From an uncultured Colwellia sp. (GTDB lineage Bacteria; Pseudomonadota; Gammaproteobacteria; Enterobacterales; Alteromonadaceae), in contig CAJXQJ010000006.1 of the NCBI GenBank assembly GCA_913058245.1, positions 141,884-205,883 of the forward strand: a stretch of DNA of 64,000 bases, given 5' to 3'. Both the position numbers and the translations under genes were made by a program. Under the pieces are notes generated by a model, which saw nothing but the letters and a program-made list of their open reading frames with translations, ran no database searches and was not told the DNA's origin. This document shows, in pieces, positions 8,769-18,299 of this stretch. Position 1 is the first letter of the stretch. The number at the start of each line of letters is the position of its first letter.

Positions 8769-10004
8769 TTAAGCATAAAAGCGCTCGAATAAACGTACAT
8801 CAACCATTTCGCCAGCACTTACTCGTCCTTGTTCTGAAGGCAATACAATATAACAATTAGCAAAAGCAATACTTGTTAAAATACCAGAGCCTTGGCTACC
8901 AGTGCTTGCAACTATCATTTCGCCTTGCGCATTTTGCGATAAAACTCCTCGTTGAAAATCCATGCGTCCGGGAGATTTTCTCAAGTCAGATAAAGCCTTT
9001 GCTTTTAACATTTTAACTGGCCCACCATGGCAACTCTGCAACTTCATGAGGGCAGGCATTGCTAGCAAATCAGCAGTTACCATCGCAGATACCGGGTTGC
9101 CAGGTAAGCCGAAAAAGTAACTATTAGGTAGTTTACCAAAAGCGAATGGCTTACCTGGTTTCATCGCTATTTTCCAAAAAGCGATTTCGCCAATTTGTTC
9201 AAGTACCATTTTGGTGTAATCAGCATCACCAACCGAGACACCACCTGATGAAATTACTGCATCTGCTTGTTCATCGGCTTTGATGAATGCTTGACGAATA
9301 GCTTCCTCGTCATCCTCGATAACACCAAAATCGATAATATCAACATTCAAATTTTGCAACATACCAGTTAAGGCGTAACTATTGCTCTCATAAATGTCAC
9401 CATTACCTAAAGGTTGTCCTAAAGTTTTTAGTTCATCACCCGTGGCAATTAACGCTACGGTTAATTTGCGAAATACGGTTAATTCAATAATTCCCAAAGA
9501 TGCCAAAACGCCAATATCAATTGCGGATAATCGTCGACCTTTAGCGAAAACAATATGGCCTTTTGCGATGTCCTCACCTGCATAACGTACATGATCACCT
9601 TGTTTACGCTTCTCTAGAAATCGAACACTTTCACCATCTGCATGACAATTTTCCTGCATTTCAACCGTATCACAGCCCTCAGGTAGCTTAGCGCCGGTCA
9701 TAATACGTATACATTCGCCTTTTTGGCAGCTACCTTCAAATGGTTGTCCAGCCATAGAGCGCCCAGCCAGCGTTAAGTATTCTTGGGAGCTTAAGCTTTC
9801 ATAGGCAAAGGCATAACCATCCATTGCTGAATTATTGTGTGGTGGTACATTCATAGGGCTTGCAACATCACTAGCAAGCACTCTTCCTAAACCTTGTTTT
9901 AAGGTAATTGTTTCAACATCAGTTACCGGCGAAATAGCAGAAAGCATTGTTTCTAATGCTTGTGAAAATGGCATTAATCCAGGGGCAGAACAACAATCAA
10001 CCAT
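8769..10004 (-). CDS. moeA: Molybdopterin molybdenumtransferase MoeA
   Basis: Inserts molybdate into adenylated molybdopterin, the last step of Mo-cofactor synthesis. About 411 residues. Diagnostic segments are PPHNNSAMDGYAF, TGDEL, SSGGVSVGDADYTK and PGKPFAFGKL followed by GLPGNPVSA. The start at 10004 (MVDCCSAPG) is chosen because GGAAGAG lies six bases upstream. The longer reading needs a TTG inside that ribosome site. Divergent from the moaA operon, with a shared regulatory region. Confidence 0.94.
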   Translation of the reverse strand: MVDCCSAPGLMPFSQALETMLSAISPVTDVETITLKQGLGRVLASDVASPMNVPPHNNSAMDGYAFAYESLSSQEYLTLAGRSMAGQPFEGSCQKGECIRIMTGAKLPEGCDTVEMQENCHADGESVRFLEKRKQGDHVRYAGEDIAKGHIVFAKGRRLSAIDIGVLASLGIIELTVFRKLTVALIATGDELKTLGQPLGNGDIYESNSYALTGMLQNLNVDIIDFGVIEDDEEAIRQAFIKADEQADAVISSGGVSVGDADYTKMVLEQIGEIAFWKIAMKPGKPFAFGKLPNSYFFGLPGNPVSAMVTADLLAMPALMKLQSCHGGPVKMLKAKALSDLRKSPGRMDFQRGVLSQNAQGEMIVASTGSQGSGILTSIAFANCYIVLPSEQGRVSAGEMVDVRLFERFYA

Positions 10005-10119
10005 AATAAACTCTTCCAATTCTAATTGTGCTTTTTCAAATTACCACTCAGGTAATTCAAAATTTAATTTGCTAACTTTTGAAGTCAAATAAAGCTAATC
10101 TAGGTCTTTATCTGTTATA

Positions 10120-10133
10120 TTGATCATAATCAT
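10120..10133. promoter_or_regulatory. FNR/EtrA-like site
   Basis: TTGATCATAATCAT differs from the FNR consensus TTGAT-N4-ATCAA at one position. It lies between divergent moeA and moaA, where anaerobic control of molybdenum-cofactor genes is expected. CRP-family relatives could also bind. Confidence 0.45.
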
Positions 10134-10194
10134 ACTATGCTTGTGATTATATGATATAAATTAATAAATTATTGAATTTCGCCGAGCTATCTTA

Positions 10195-10300
10195 GCTAAC
10201 CCTGCCAAATATGGCAGATATGCTGATTTAGCCGTAAACCAAGTTTTATTTAAGAGTTTACCAGGGTTAACAAGGAAACTTGTTAACCTCCCGACATTGG
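10195..10300 (+). ncRNA. Probable molybdenum-cofactor (Moco) riboswitch
   Basis: The moaA 5' leader is densely structured. AACCCTG (10198-10204) can pair with CAGGGTT (10262-10268), enclosing a TGCCA/TGGCA hairpin (10203-10216) and a GTAAAC/GTTTAC stem (10234-10261). These are followed by a perfect nine-base-pair hairpin with a GAAA tetraloop (10266-10287). The end CCTCCCGACATTGGAAAGG directly before the start codon resembles the conserved 3' part of Moco RNA leaders as I remember them. Position before moaA is the classic location. It would sense Moco and hide the ribosome site. Confidence 0.6.
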
Positions 10301-10309
10301 AAAGGTGAC

Positions 10310-11281
10310 ATGTTAACAGACAACTTCGGACGTAAGTTTTATTACTTACGTCTATCTATCACTGACGTTTGTAATTTTCGTTGTAACTATTGTTTACCTG
10401 ACGGTTATAAATGTGATCATGATAGAAAATTTCTTACACTACCTGAAATCACGCGACTTACTTCCGCCTTTGCCGAAATGGGCACAGAAAAAATTCGTAT
10501 AACTGGTGGTGAGCCGTCATTACGTAAAGATTTACCCGATATTATTGCTCAATGTAAGCAAACGCCAGGCATTAAAAAAGTCGCCATTACTAGTAATGGT
10601 TTTAAGCTACCAGAGCATTTGCCCGCCTGGCTAGATGCTGGCATTGACGCAATAAACATCAGTATTGATAGCCTAGACCCCCGTCATTTCCATGCAATTA
10701 CTGGTCACGATAAACTTCAGCATATTCTTAAGGGCATTGATATGGCACTTGCTGAAGGTAGTACAAATATTAAAGTAAACACGGTATTGATGCGTGAATA
10801 TAATGGTTATGATATTGCCAGTTATCTGGCGTGGCTAAAAGACACCCCTGTAACATTGCGCTTTATTGAACTAATGCAAACAGGTGATAATCAAGCATTC
10901 TTTGATGCTCAACACGTTCAAGGCTCTCGTATTAAACAAAACTTAATTCTTGATGGCTGGTTGCCAGTTATAAATGACAAAGCGGCCGGACCTGCACAAG
11001 AGTTTTATCACCCAGATTACGCCGGAAAAATTGGCCTGATCATGCCTTATTCAAAAGACTTTTGTAGTAGTTGCAATCGTTTACGTGTCAGCTCATTAGG
11101 TAAATTGCATTTATGTTTATTTACTGAACAAGGGCTATCACTAAAAGATTATTTACAAGACGATAATACTGAGCCTTTAAAGAGCGCGATTGCTGGCATG
11201 ATGACAGATAAAAAGCAGACCCACTTTTTACATGAAAAATTAACCGGTGCTACCAAAAATCTAGCAATGTTGGGCGGCTAA
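10310..11281 (+). CDS. moaA: GTP 3',8-cyclase MoaA
   Basis: Radical SAM enzyme that starts molybdopterin synthesis from GTP. N-terminal cluster motif CNFRCNYC, SAM-binding ITGGEPSLR, C-terminal second Fe-S cluster CSSCNRLRVSSLGKLHLC, and the Gly-Gly C-terminal end needed for activity. The start is the ATG with GGAAAGG just upstream. A TTG 30 bases earlier lies in the structured leader. First gene of the moaA-mobA-moaB-modABC-moeB run. moaC, moaD and moaE are not in this window. Confidence 0.96.
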   Translation: MLTDNFGRKFYYLRLSITDVCNFRCNYCLPDGYKCDHDRKFLTLPEITRLTSAFAEMGTEKIRITGGEPSLRKDLPDIIAQCKQTPGIKKVAITSNGFKLPEHLPAWLDAGIDAINISIDSLDPRHFHAITGHDKLQHILKGIDMALAEGSTNIKVNTVLMREYNGYDIASYLAWLKDTPVTLRFIELMQTGDNQAFFDAQHVQGSRIKQNLILDGWLPVINDKAAGPAQEFYHPDYAGKIGLIMPYSKDFCSSCNRLRVSSLGKLHLCLFTEQGLSLKDYLQDDNTEPLKSAIAGMMTDKKQTHFLHEKLTGATKNLAMLGG

Positions 11282-11931
11282 TGAACAACGACAAGCTATT
11301 TTTTCAATCTTGCCTTGGTGTAGTGTTAGCAGGCGGTAAGTCATCACGTATGGGCCAAGACAAAGCTCAATTACAACGAAACCAGCAAGATATGTTGAGC
11401 TATAGTAAATCCCTACTTACTGCAGCAGGAAGCTCGCAAGTTGTTATAAGTGGCGATGAACATGGCATTAGCGATATAATCACTAATATTGGCCCACTTG
11501 GTGGCATTCAAAGTATAGTAAGCCAGTTTAAGCCAAAAGCACTATTAATATTACCTGTTGATTTACCCTTAATGACTGCCCCTGAACTTGCTCGCTTAAA
11601 ACAAATAGGTGAACTAAGCCAAAGCGCCTGCTTTTTTGCTGATAATTATTTGCCATTATACTTACCGGTAAATGCCTTTGTTGAACAATTTTTTCAACAA
11701 CCATTAATGACAAAAAAGCTCATTCAACCGTTGAGCGAAAGCAAAAATAACAAATCAAAAACTAATAGTAGTCGTGGTCTATCGGGGCCGTCTGTTAGAA
11801 GTTTGTTAAATCAAATCCCCCATAAAGTTATTCAAGCGAAAGATAACAATAGCTTATTTAATACCAATACGCCTGAGCAATGGCAACAGGCGCAACACTT
11901 ACTCTCTTTGCAAAGGAAAACCCATGTCTAG
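11281..11931 (+). CDS. mobA: Molybdenum cofactor guanylyltransferase MobA
   Basis: Adds GMP to Mo-molybdopterin for bis-MGD enzymes. The start overlaps the moaA stop (TAATG). The nucleotide-binding loop is VVLAGGKSSRMGQDKAQL near residue 14 and the metal site LPVDLPLMTAP. 216 residues, slightly longer than E. coli MobA because of a basic/Ser-rich stretch near residue 155. Overlaps moaB by 8 bp, so translation is likely coupled. Confidence 0.92.
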   Translation: MNNDKLFFQSCLGVVLAGGKSSRMGQDKAQLQRNQQDMLSYSKSLLTAAGSSQVVISGDEHGISDIITNIGPLGGIQSIVSQFKPKALLILPVDLPLMTAPELARLKQIGELSQSACFFADNYLPLYLPVNAFVEQFFQQPLMTKKLIQPLSESKNNKSKTNSSRGLSGPSVRSLLNQIPHKVIQAKDNNSLFNTNTPEQWQQAQHLLSLQRKTHV

Positions 11932-12445
11932 TATTCATTGTGGCGACAGCTTCTTACCGTTAAATATTGCCGTATTAACCGTTTCAGATACACGTGAAGA
12001 ACATAACGACACTTCAGGCCAAGCACTTGTTGAGCGCCTGCAAGCAGCTGGTCATAAATTAGCAGCAAAAGAAATTTCTAAAGACGACGTATACCAATTA
12101 CGCGCAATAGTGTCTAAATGGATTGCCGATGAAAATGTACAAATCATTTTAACCACCGGCGGTACCGGCTTTACTGCTAGAGACAATACTCCCGAAGCCT
12201 TATTACCTTTATTTGATAAAAACATTGAAGGCTTTGGCGAAGTATTTAGAACCATTTCACTAGAAGAGATCGGCACTTCAACTATACAATCTCGCGCTTT
12301 CGGCGGTATGGCCAACCGTACTGTTATATTATCAGTTCCGGGTTCAACCAATGCCTGTAAAACTGCATGGGACAAACTCATTGTTGAGCAGCTTGATGCC
12401 AGTCACAGACCTTGTAACTTTGTACCACATTTGAACTTTAAATAA
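11924..12445 (+). CDS. moaB: Molybdopterin adenylyltransferase-type protein MoaB
   Basis: 173 residues with IAVLTVSDTREEHNDTSG at the start and the MPT-binding signature TTGGTGFTARDNTPEA, then GFGEVFR and SVPGSTNA. MoaB/Mog proteins activate molybdopterin by adenylation. In E. coli MoaB is of uncertain activity, while in organisms lacking Mog it does the job. No mog is seen here. Confidence 0.92.
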   Translation: MSSIHCGDSFLPLNIAVLTVSDTREEHNDTSGQALVERLQAAGHKLAAKEISKDDVYQLRAIVSKWIADENVQIILTTGGTGFTARDNTPEALLPLFDKNIEGFGEVFRTISLEEIGTSTIQSRAFGGMANRTVILSVPGSTNACKTAWDKLIVEQLDASHRPCNFVPHLNFK

Positions 12446-12469
12446 TTTGGTCAAAGCTCTTTAAGTACA

Positions 12470-13291
12470 ATGACAAAACTGTTGGAAAAGCGATTATCGC
12501 GAAATGTATTTATCGTTCTTTTATTCTGGTTAGTTGTATTAACTAACCAGGTGTTCGCTAAAAATATTAACTTACAAGAAACACCACTTCGCATCGCCGT
12601 TGCGGCTAACTTTGCGCCAACGCTCAAGCACTTACTCAATAGTTACCCCAATAAAAATAAAATTAAATATCAAATAATAAGTGCCGCAACGGGCACGCTC
12701 TATCAACAAATTAACCACGGCGCACCGTTTGATCTTTATCTAGCAGCCGACAGTAATCGTCCAAAAAAATTAGAACAAGCACAACTTATTGTACCTAATA
12801 GCCGTAAGTCTTATGCATTTGGGCAATTAGCCTTGTGGTCTGCAAGCACAAACTTTTCTGATTTAGCGCAGCTTAATGAGTTTTCTGGCTATTTAGCCAT
12901 CGCAAACCCAGAAACAGCACCTTATGGCAAAGCAGCAAAACAAGTATTAGAATATTTAGCTCTGTGGTCAAAACAAAAACAGCGTTTAGTCACTGGTATT
13001 AATATCAACCAAACCTTTCAGCAAGTTAGAAGCCAAGCAGTACCTGCGGGTATAGTGGCATTAAGCCAGTTGAAAATTAATAACCTTAACGGCTTGGTTA
13101 TTCCGAGTACACATTATCAGCCAATAGCACAGCAATTAGTTATCTTGAAAGCGAGTAAACAGGTCACCAACGCACAGGAAATAAGCCGCTATTTACTTAG
13201 CGCGCAAAGCCAACAAATATTACATGAACTAGGTTATTTGCCAGTTCCCGATAGCAATTATCCAACAATAACTAATGGGAATGGCGCGTAA
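12470..13291 (+). CDS. modA: Molybdate ABC transporter, periplasmic binding protein ModA
   Basis: 273 residues with a signal peptide (about 1-30, ending QVFA). The mature part begins LRIAVAANFAPTLKHL and contains GTLYQQINHGAPFDLYLAAD and PETAPYGKAAKQVLE, which are molybdate/tungstate binding-protein signatures. Captures molybdate for ModBC. Follows moaB by 24 bp. Confidence 0.92.
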   Translation: MTKLLEKRLSRNVFIVLLFWLVVLTNQVFAKNINLQETPLRIAVAANFAPTLKHLLNSYPNKNKIKYQIISAATGTLYQQINHGAPFDLYLAADSNRPKKLEQAQLIVPNSRKSYAFGQLALWSASTNFSDLAQLNEFSGYLAIANPETAPYGKAAKQVLEYLALWSKQKQRLVTGININQTFQQVRSQAVPAGIVALSQLKINNLNGLVIPSTHYQPIAQQLVILKASKQVTNAQEISRYLLSAQSQQILHELGYLPVPDSNYPTITNGNGA

Positions 13292-13292
13292 T

Positions 13293-14027
13293 ATGCTCAC
13301 TCATACTGCAGATATATTAGCGTTAACAACAACACTTAAAATGGCAGCGGTTACCACGTTCATTTTACTCATCATTGGCACCCCACTGGCGTGGTGGTTA
13401 GCGAATATGAAAAGTCGCTTCAAGGTGTTATTTGAAGCCATTGTCGCCCTCCCCCTAGTTCTGCCACCAACAGTATTAGGCTTTTATTTATTACTAGCAT
13501 TTTCGCCTCAGTCGTTACCTGGCCAACTTTGGCAAACAACAACAGGTAACCAATTAGCATTTAGTTTTAGTGCCATAGTTATTGGCTCTGTGCTTTATTC
13601 ATTGCCGTTTGTTGTACAACCACTACAAAAAGCCTTTGAACAACTCGGAGACCATTATTTGGAAGCTGCTGCAATGTTAGGTGCTGGCCCTGCTGATCGA
13701 TTTTTCTCTATTGTTGTTCCATTAACTAAAGCCAGCTTTATTACTGCAACAGCACTTGGTTTTGCTCATACCGTTGGCGAATTTGGTGTGGTATTAATGA
13801 TTGGTGGTAACATTCCAGGCGAAACTCGTGTGCTATCAATTGCTTTGTTCGACCATGTTGAAGCATTTAACTACAGTAATGCTCACCTATTATCGGCGGG
13901 GTTATTAATTTCATCGTTACTGTTACTGTCTTTTGTTTATTTATTAGGGGGAAAATATGGCAGAAAAAACAGCAATAAATCCCCCAAAACGTTAGCAAAA
14001 GTTAAAAATAAGCATGTAAACTCATGA
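13293..14027 (+). CDS. modB: Molybdate ABC transporter permease ModB
   Basis: Inner-membrane permease with about five transmembrane helices and the EAA-loop segment EAAAMLGAGPADRFFSIVVPL. HTVGEFGVVLMIGGNIPGETR is typical of ModB. The start at 13293 (MLTHTADIL) aligns with the family start. ATGs at 13275 and 13281 would overlap modA. Ends with a basic tail overlapping modC by four bases (ATGA). Confidence 0.9.
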   Translation: MLTHTADILALTTTLKMAAVTTFILLIIGTPLAWWLANMKSRFKVLFEAIVALPLVLPPTVLGFYLLLAFSPQSLPGQLWQTTTGNQLAFSFSAIVIGSVLYSLPFVVQPLQKAFEQLGDHYLEAAAMLGAGPADRFFSIVVPLTKASFITATALGFAHTVGEFGVVLMIGGNIPGETRVLSIALFDHVEAFNYSNAHLLSAGLLISSLLLLSFVYLLGGKYGRKNSNKSPKTLAKVKNKHVNS

Positions 14028-15178
14028 GTAAAAATCTCACACAAAGCCTGCCAGGCAAAGCACTAAATTTAACAATAACAACAAACATTAGCTTTGAGCA
14101 ATTTAACTTATCGGTAAACGAAGAGCTTACGCTCGCTGGTATTACAGGAATATTTGGCGAGTCAGGCTCAGGTAAGTCAACACTATTGCGCATTATAGCT
14201 GGGCTAGAAAAAAGGGCTGACGGACAACTAAATTTTAACGGCAAAGAACTACAAAACAGCAAAAAAAGACACTTTACAAAGCCAGAGCACAGAAATATAG
14301 GCCTTATTTTTCAAGATAGTCGACTTTTTCCACATCTAAGTGTATTAGAAAACTTAACCTATGCGGTTAAACGTAAACACCAACCCGTGCTTAGCATGGA
14401 AAAAATTCTCCAATTAACTCAATTGACTGAACTGCAACATCAGAATGTGACACGGTTATCTGGCGGTGAAAAGCAACGAGTATCTCTTGCTAGAGCATTA
14501 TTAGCTGAACCTGAATTACTGCTACTTGACGAGCCATTTAGCGCCTTAGATAAAAAAACAAAAGCGCAAATGCTGCAAATTGTAAAAACCATTCAGCAAC
14601 AACTTGATATGCCTATGCTATATGTCAGTCACAGTATCAGTGAATTACAATTTATTGCCAAGCAACTGATAGTTATGTCAGACGGCAGCATTGGATATAT
14701 AGCACCAACTCATCAAGCCATTCATCAGCTAAATAGCCATGAAGATATCGCCGTAAAAACAAGTTTATCATTAACAATTACTGAGCATTTACCTAAGTTC
14801 GGCCTCAGCCAATTAGCATTTTCAGCGAAAAGCTCAGACAACCATATTTATTTGCCCTTGCTTCAGCAAGATCAGCAACAATCTACAATTGGTCAGCTTT
14901 TGCCCTGCATTATTTATGCCCGAGACATCAGTATTAGCACCACTAAGCCAGAGCACAGCTCTATTGTTAATCAATTGCCTGGTACCATCACAGAAATAAA
15001 GCAAGGTATAACGAGCGCGTTAGTTAAAGTGCAATGCGCACAGCAAGAATTTTACGCACAAATCAGTTTATGGTCAGCAACACGTATGGCATTAACTTTA
15101 AATTCGCAGGTTTATATTCAATTTAAGGCCAATGCGGTTCATAGCTTTCATTCAACGGAGTCCGAAAACCATGCTTAG
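14024..15178 (+). CDS. modC: Molybdate ABC transporter ATPase ModC
   Basis: 384 residues. Walker A GESGSGKST, Q-loop FQDSRLFPH, signature LSGGEKQRV, Walker B LLLLDEPFSALD and switch His in YVSHS. The C-terminal region (about 290-375) has the Mop/TOBE fold expected of ModC (LPCIIYARDISIST, and INQLPGTI-like segment), which senses oxyanion. Translation is coupled with modB by overlap. The 3' end overlaps moeB. Confidence 0.93.
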   Translation: MSKNLTQSLPGKALNLTITTNISFEQFNLSVNEELTLAGITGIFGESGSGKSTLLRIIAGLEKRADGQLNFNGKELQNSKKRHFTKPEHRNIGLIFQDSRLFPHLSVLENLTYAVKRKHQPVLSMEKILQLTQLTELQHQNVTRLSGGEKQRVSLARALLAEPELLLLDEPFSALDKKTKAQMLQIVKTIQQQLDMPMLYVSHSISELQFIAKQLIVMSDGSIGYIAPTHQAIHQLNSHEDIAVKTSLSLTITEHLPKFGLSQLAFSAKSSDNHIYLPLLQQDQQQSTIGQLLPCIIYARDISISTTKPEHSSIVNQLPGTITEIKQGITSALVKVQCAQQEFYAQISLWSATRMALTLNSQVYIQFKANAVHSFHSTESENHA

Positions 15179-15923
15179 CCCAGAAGAGCTGCTTCGCTAT
15201 AGCCGACAAACTATGCTGAAAAGCATAGGAGAGCAAGGTCAACAAAATTTAAAAAATGCCAAAGTATTAATTGTTGGTGTTGGCGGATTAGGTAACCCTG
15301 TTAGTTTATATTTAAATGCAGCTGGCATTGGCACCATATATCTAGTCGACGGCGACAGTATTGATATTAGTAATTTACCTCGGCAAATTCTTTTTACCGA
15401 ATCACACCTTTCACAAGGTAAAGCCGATATTGCCGCGGAAGTACTTCAGCAGCAAAATAGCACAACCACTGTCGAAGTGTTAGATGAAATGCTTGATGAG
15501 GAACTCGCCGACTATTACTTTCCTTTGGTCGATTTAGTGCTCGATTGCACTGACAATATTGCCACTCGCTATTTAATAAACCAAAAATGTTTAGCGCACA
15601 AAAAGCCATTAATTATTGGCGCAGCAACAGGTTTCGATGGCCAATATATGTTTGTTGATCCTAATGCTAACGACAGTGCTTGTTATCAATGCTTGTTTCC
15701 ACAAAGCAAAAAAGCCCCGGAGAATAATTGCCAAACGCTTGGTATACTCGGGCCCATTCTCGCTATTGTTGGTGGCGTTCAAGCATTACAAGCAATTAAG
15801 TTTCTCGCTGGCAATAACATCGATACCAACCAATTAAATATTTTTGACGGTTTAAGTAATTCTTGGCAAAAATTAACGGTCAAAAAACAGCAGCAATGCA
15901 CTGCATGCTCTTCACTGCAATAA
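15171..15923 (+). CDS. moeB: Molybdopterin-synthase adenylyltransferase MoeB (ThiF/E1-like)
   Basis: Activates the C-terminus of the sulfur carrier MoaD by adenylation. GVGGLGNPVSLYLNAAG is the ATP-binding motif, DCTDNIATRYLIN the catalytic region, and CYQCLFP plus CTACSS provide the four zinc Cys. ThiF is the main alternative, but the operon supports MoeB. Start 15171 has ACGGAG upstream and overlaps modC by 8 bp. An in-frame start at 15132 is less likely. Confidence 0.88.
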   Translation: MLSPEELLRYSRQTMLKSIGEQGQQNLKNAKVLIVGVGGLGNPVSLYLNAAGIGTIYLVDGDSIDISNLPRQILFTESHLSQGKADIAAEVLQQQNSTTTVEVLDEMLDEELADYYFPLVDLVLDCTDNIATRYLINQKCLAHKKPLIIGAATGFDGQYMFVDPNANDSACYQCLFPQSKKAPENNCQTLGILGPILAIVGGVQALQAIKFLAGNNIDTNQLNIFDGLSNSWQKLTVKKQQQCTACSSLQ

Positions 15924-15934
15924 TCTAACGCCAA

Positions 15935-15970
15935 ACAAAAAGCCCTCATATTGGAGGGCTTTTTGTTTTT
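15935..15970. terminator. Strong bidirectional-type terminator after moeB
   Basis: AAAAAGCCCTC and GGAGGGCTTTTT form a stem with a five-base loop, A-rich on one side and T-rich on the other. It ends the molybdenum operon and can also serve the convergent rmf gene. Confidence 0.9.
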
Positions 15971-16004
15971 TGCATATATATTAGAATTTCAGCTATTACA
16001 TAGG

Positions 16005-16178
16005 CTATTTAAAGAGCCCCATATTTCTATCAGTAACAGCTTCGCGCCAACCACCAAGCCATTCAGACTTAGCATTATTATTTTGATATGGACAATTTTC
16101 CTTGGTTCTACCTGAGAGGCCTGCTTGATAACCGTTTGAATACGCTCTGCCTAACTTATCTCTTTTCTGTCTTCTCAT
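16005..16178 (-). CDS. rmf: Ribosome modulation factor
   Basis: 57 residues starting MRRQKRDKLGRAYSNGYQAG, then SGRTKENCPYQ and SEWLGGWREAVTDR. These match E. coli RMF almost motif for motif. RMF converts 70S ribosomes to inactive 100S dimers in stationary phase. The ORF is short but unambiguous. Convergent with moeB and sharing its terminator. Confidence 0.96.
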   Translation of the reverse strand: MRRQKRDKLGRAYSNGYQAGLSGRTKENCPYQNNNAKSEWLGGWREAVTDRNMGLFK

Positions 16179-16460
16179 GAATCACACCTTTAACCATTTG
16201 ATAATTATTAATAATATATTCATCTTTCGGTCGAAAATTAACTTCAGTCGACAATTAATTTAAGATCAGTTTATTTATGAAAGCAAGCTAGCTACCACCT
16301 GAAAATTGTAACTTTAAAAAAGTTTTATAACGAAAAAACATGTTGATAAAGCAATCAAAAAAACTAAGTAATACAAAACAAATTGTTACAAAAACTAGGT
16401 ATAACCAACAGATATTAAAAGTGTATATACAATAACAATTCAGTTTAAATAATAATGAGA

Positions 16461-16682
16461 TTAATCCCGTAATAACGGCCGTAACATTTCTTCTAAACCA
16501 TTAAGTTTAACTTCATAAATCAGCGCTAATTGCTCTCCTAATTTCCCCTCAGGAAACCCTTTTGAGTGAAACCAAACTAAGTAAGGCTCAGGTAGTTGAA
16601 GTAGTTTTCTCCCACTGTACTTTCCAAACGGCATTACTTGATTTACTGCAGCTAATAGATCTGCGTTATTTGCTATCGACAT
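16461..16682 (-). CDS. DUF3820 family protein
   Basis: 73 residues with VMPFGKYSGRKLLQLPEPYLVWFHSKGFPEGKLGEQL, the whole signature of this small family. Function is not established. The MPFGKYxG motif is shared with some exonuclease-associated domains. Single gene. Confidence 0.85.
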   Translation of the reverse strand: MSIANNADLLAAVNQVMPFGKYSGRKLLQLPEPYLVWFHSKGFPEGKLGEQLALIYEVKLNGLEEMLRPLLRD

Positions 16683-16857
16683 TATTTACTCATTATTTTA
16701 CAGCTGGGGTTTAGAGTACAGTCTTTTTGAGCTTGCTCATTTCAGTGCTTTTAATTTTACCGCGATCTTGACATAAAATTGTCATAAGCATTCCTTATAA
16801 TTCCGCGCAACTTAGGCGGTATCAAGATGATACCCAAACTTGCTTCAGGGAACTTTT

Positions 16858-17973
16858 ATGTCAATTGTTAGGAAACGCAACGCCGGTCAAAAAGCTTATA
16901 TTCCAGGGAACGCTCGCGATAATCAATATATTTTGGCTGAATTTACCTTATCAGATCAACTGCTTTCACAACTATCGCCACAGTTAAGTAATGACAACTA
17001 TTATGACGTCTATCAAAGCCTTGCAGATTTACTATTTACATTAAGTAATGACTTTGCCATCAGTAACAGCTTACTTGTCGCCAACGACAAATTGGTTCGG
17101 GTTAGATACAGCCAAGAAATGCATCAATGGCAAACTAATCAGCAAATTATTTTTTACTATGATCCGTTACAGCATGTATTACAAAACTCATTTTTCGATG
17201 CCAATGTTAGAGCTAAAAAAATCACTTTAGTATTTTTAGCGTCGGGAACAGATATTCGCTCTGGTGCGGCAAATTTTCACCAACGAGTAAGAAATTTACT
17301 AGAGAATTTTGCCCAACAAGTACAAATACCATTGGCAGCTATTCGTATGCGAGATCACCAGCATCTTACCTACGATATTTTTGCTAAAAATAAAGGCTGT
17401 AACAATAGCCAAGCACATAAATTTAGACCTATTAAGCAACGATACGCCAGCCAAGACGTTGCATTAACTGCTAATCTATCGTCAATTACTTATGCAGTTA
17501 TCAACTTAACATTGAATCATAGAATTTCGCAGCTGGTTGATATAGATGCAAATTCTGCTGATCCATACAATCCACTTTATACCTACCTAACCGATACATT
17601 CTCACTCGTTGCTAAGCAATTTAATTTAAACAATGGCGCATTAATCGCTAACGGTTTAGTACCCATTATTCGCCATAGTTTGCACGAAATTGTTTCTAAG
17701 GTTGGCGAATTACAAATGCTAGGGTACAACCCTAAACAAAGCCCTTGCGGTATTGTAAGCAAATGGAAAGCCGATGAATTAGTTAACAATGTACAGTTAA
17801 TTTTTGTTGCGAACTTCTCTAATGGGGAAGAGCAAAATTATGCGAAGTTTGTTAATCAGATAGAACAAGCTATGCGCTTATTTGCCACTGAACTAGAGAT
17901 TCCCACCGATAAAGATGAACTCACTTTACGCTTTCATCAACATGTTGCCTATAACTTGTTAAAAGACGAATAA
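16858..17973 (+). CDS. Conserved Alteromonadales protein, probably DUF3083
   Basis: 371 residues from the ATG with a CAGGGA ribosome site. The in-frame TTG at 16840 is rejected. No signal peptide or membrane segment. It appears to hold two related halves: segments LVFLASGTDIRSGAANFHQRVRN and LIFVANFSNGEEQNYAKFVNQIE occupy equivalent positions, each followed by a FAxxxxIP motif. I recall this type as DUF3083 from Shewanella/Colwellia. Function unknown. Confidence 0.6.
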   Translation: MSIVRKRNAGQKAYIPGNARDNQYILAEFTLSDQLLSQLSPQLSNDNYYDVYQSLADLLFTLSNDFAISNSLLVANDKLVRVRYSQEMHQWQTNQQIIFYYDPLQHVLQNSFFDANVRAKKITLVFLASGTDIRSGAANFHQRVRNLLENFAQQVQIPLAAIRMRDHQHLTYDIFAKNKGCNNSQAHKFRPIKQRYASQDVALTANLSSITYAVINLTLNHRISQLVDIDANSADPYNPLYTYLTDTFSLVAKQFNLNNGALIANGLVPIIRHSLHEIVSKVGELQMLGYNPKQSPCGIVSKWKADELVNNVQLIFVANFSNGEEQNYAKFVNQIEQAMRLFATELEIPTDKDELTLRFHQHVAYNLLKDE

Positions 17974-18299
17974 TTTTCCAACAAACCATTGGAGAAACAA
18001 AACTAGCTGCTGTCCATTATACTATGCCATGTTAACGACTAGCATGGCTTAGCTACCGCACTTAATCTCTCCAGCTAACTACTTCAGCTTAACCGTCTCC
18101 ACCGATATTCACTGCAATCTCAAAGTAAGAAGCGCCATTCTGATTACTCCAACCATAAATCGAGCTAAGTTGACGTAAAAACATATAGACATCTAAATGG
18201 CTGAGTGCTACATTTGACAAATAGAGCTTTGGACGTCTAAAAGTCTTTAAAGAAAACAAGCAAATTTCGAATACCATTATCACTAGAGGAAAATTAACA
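17974..18299. other. Intergenic region without recognised feature
   Basis: About 325 bases upstream of msrA. A weak repeat (CATGTTAACGACTAGCATGG) is visible near 18030 but no gene or convincing regulatory site. Confidence 0.4.
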
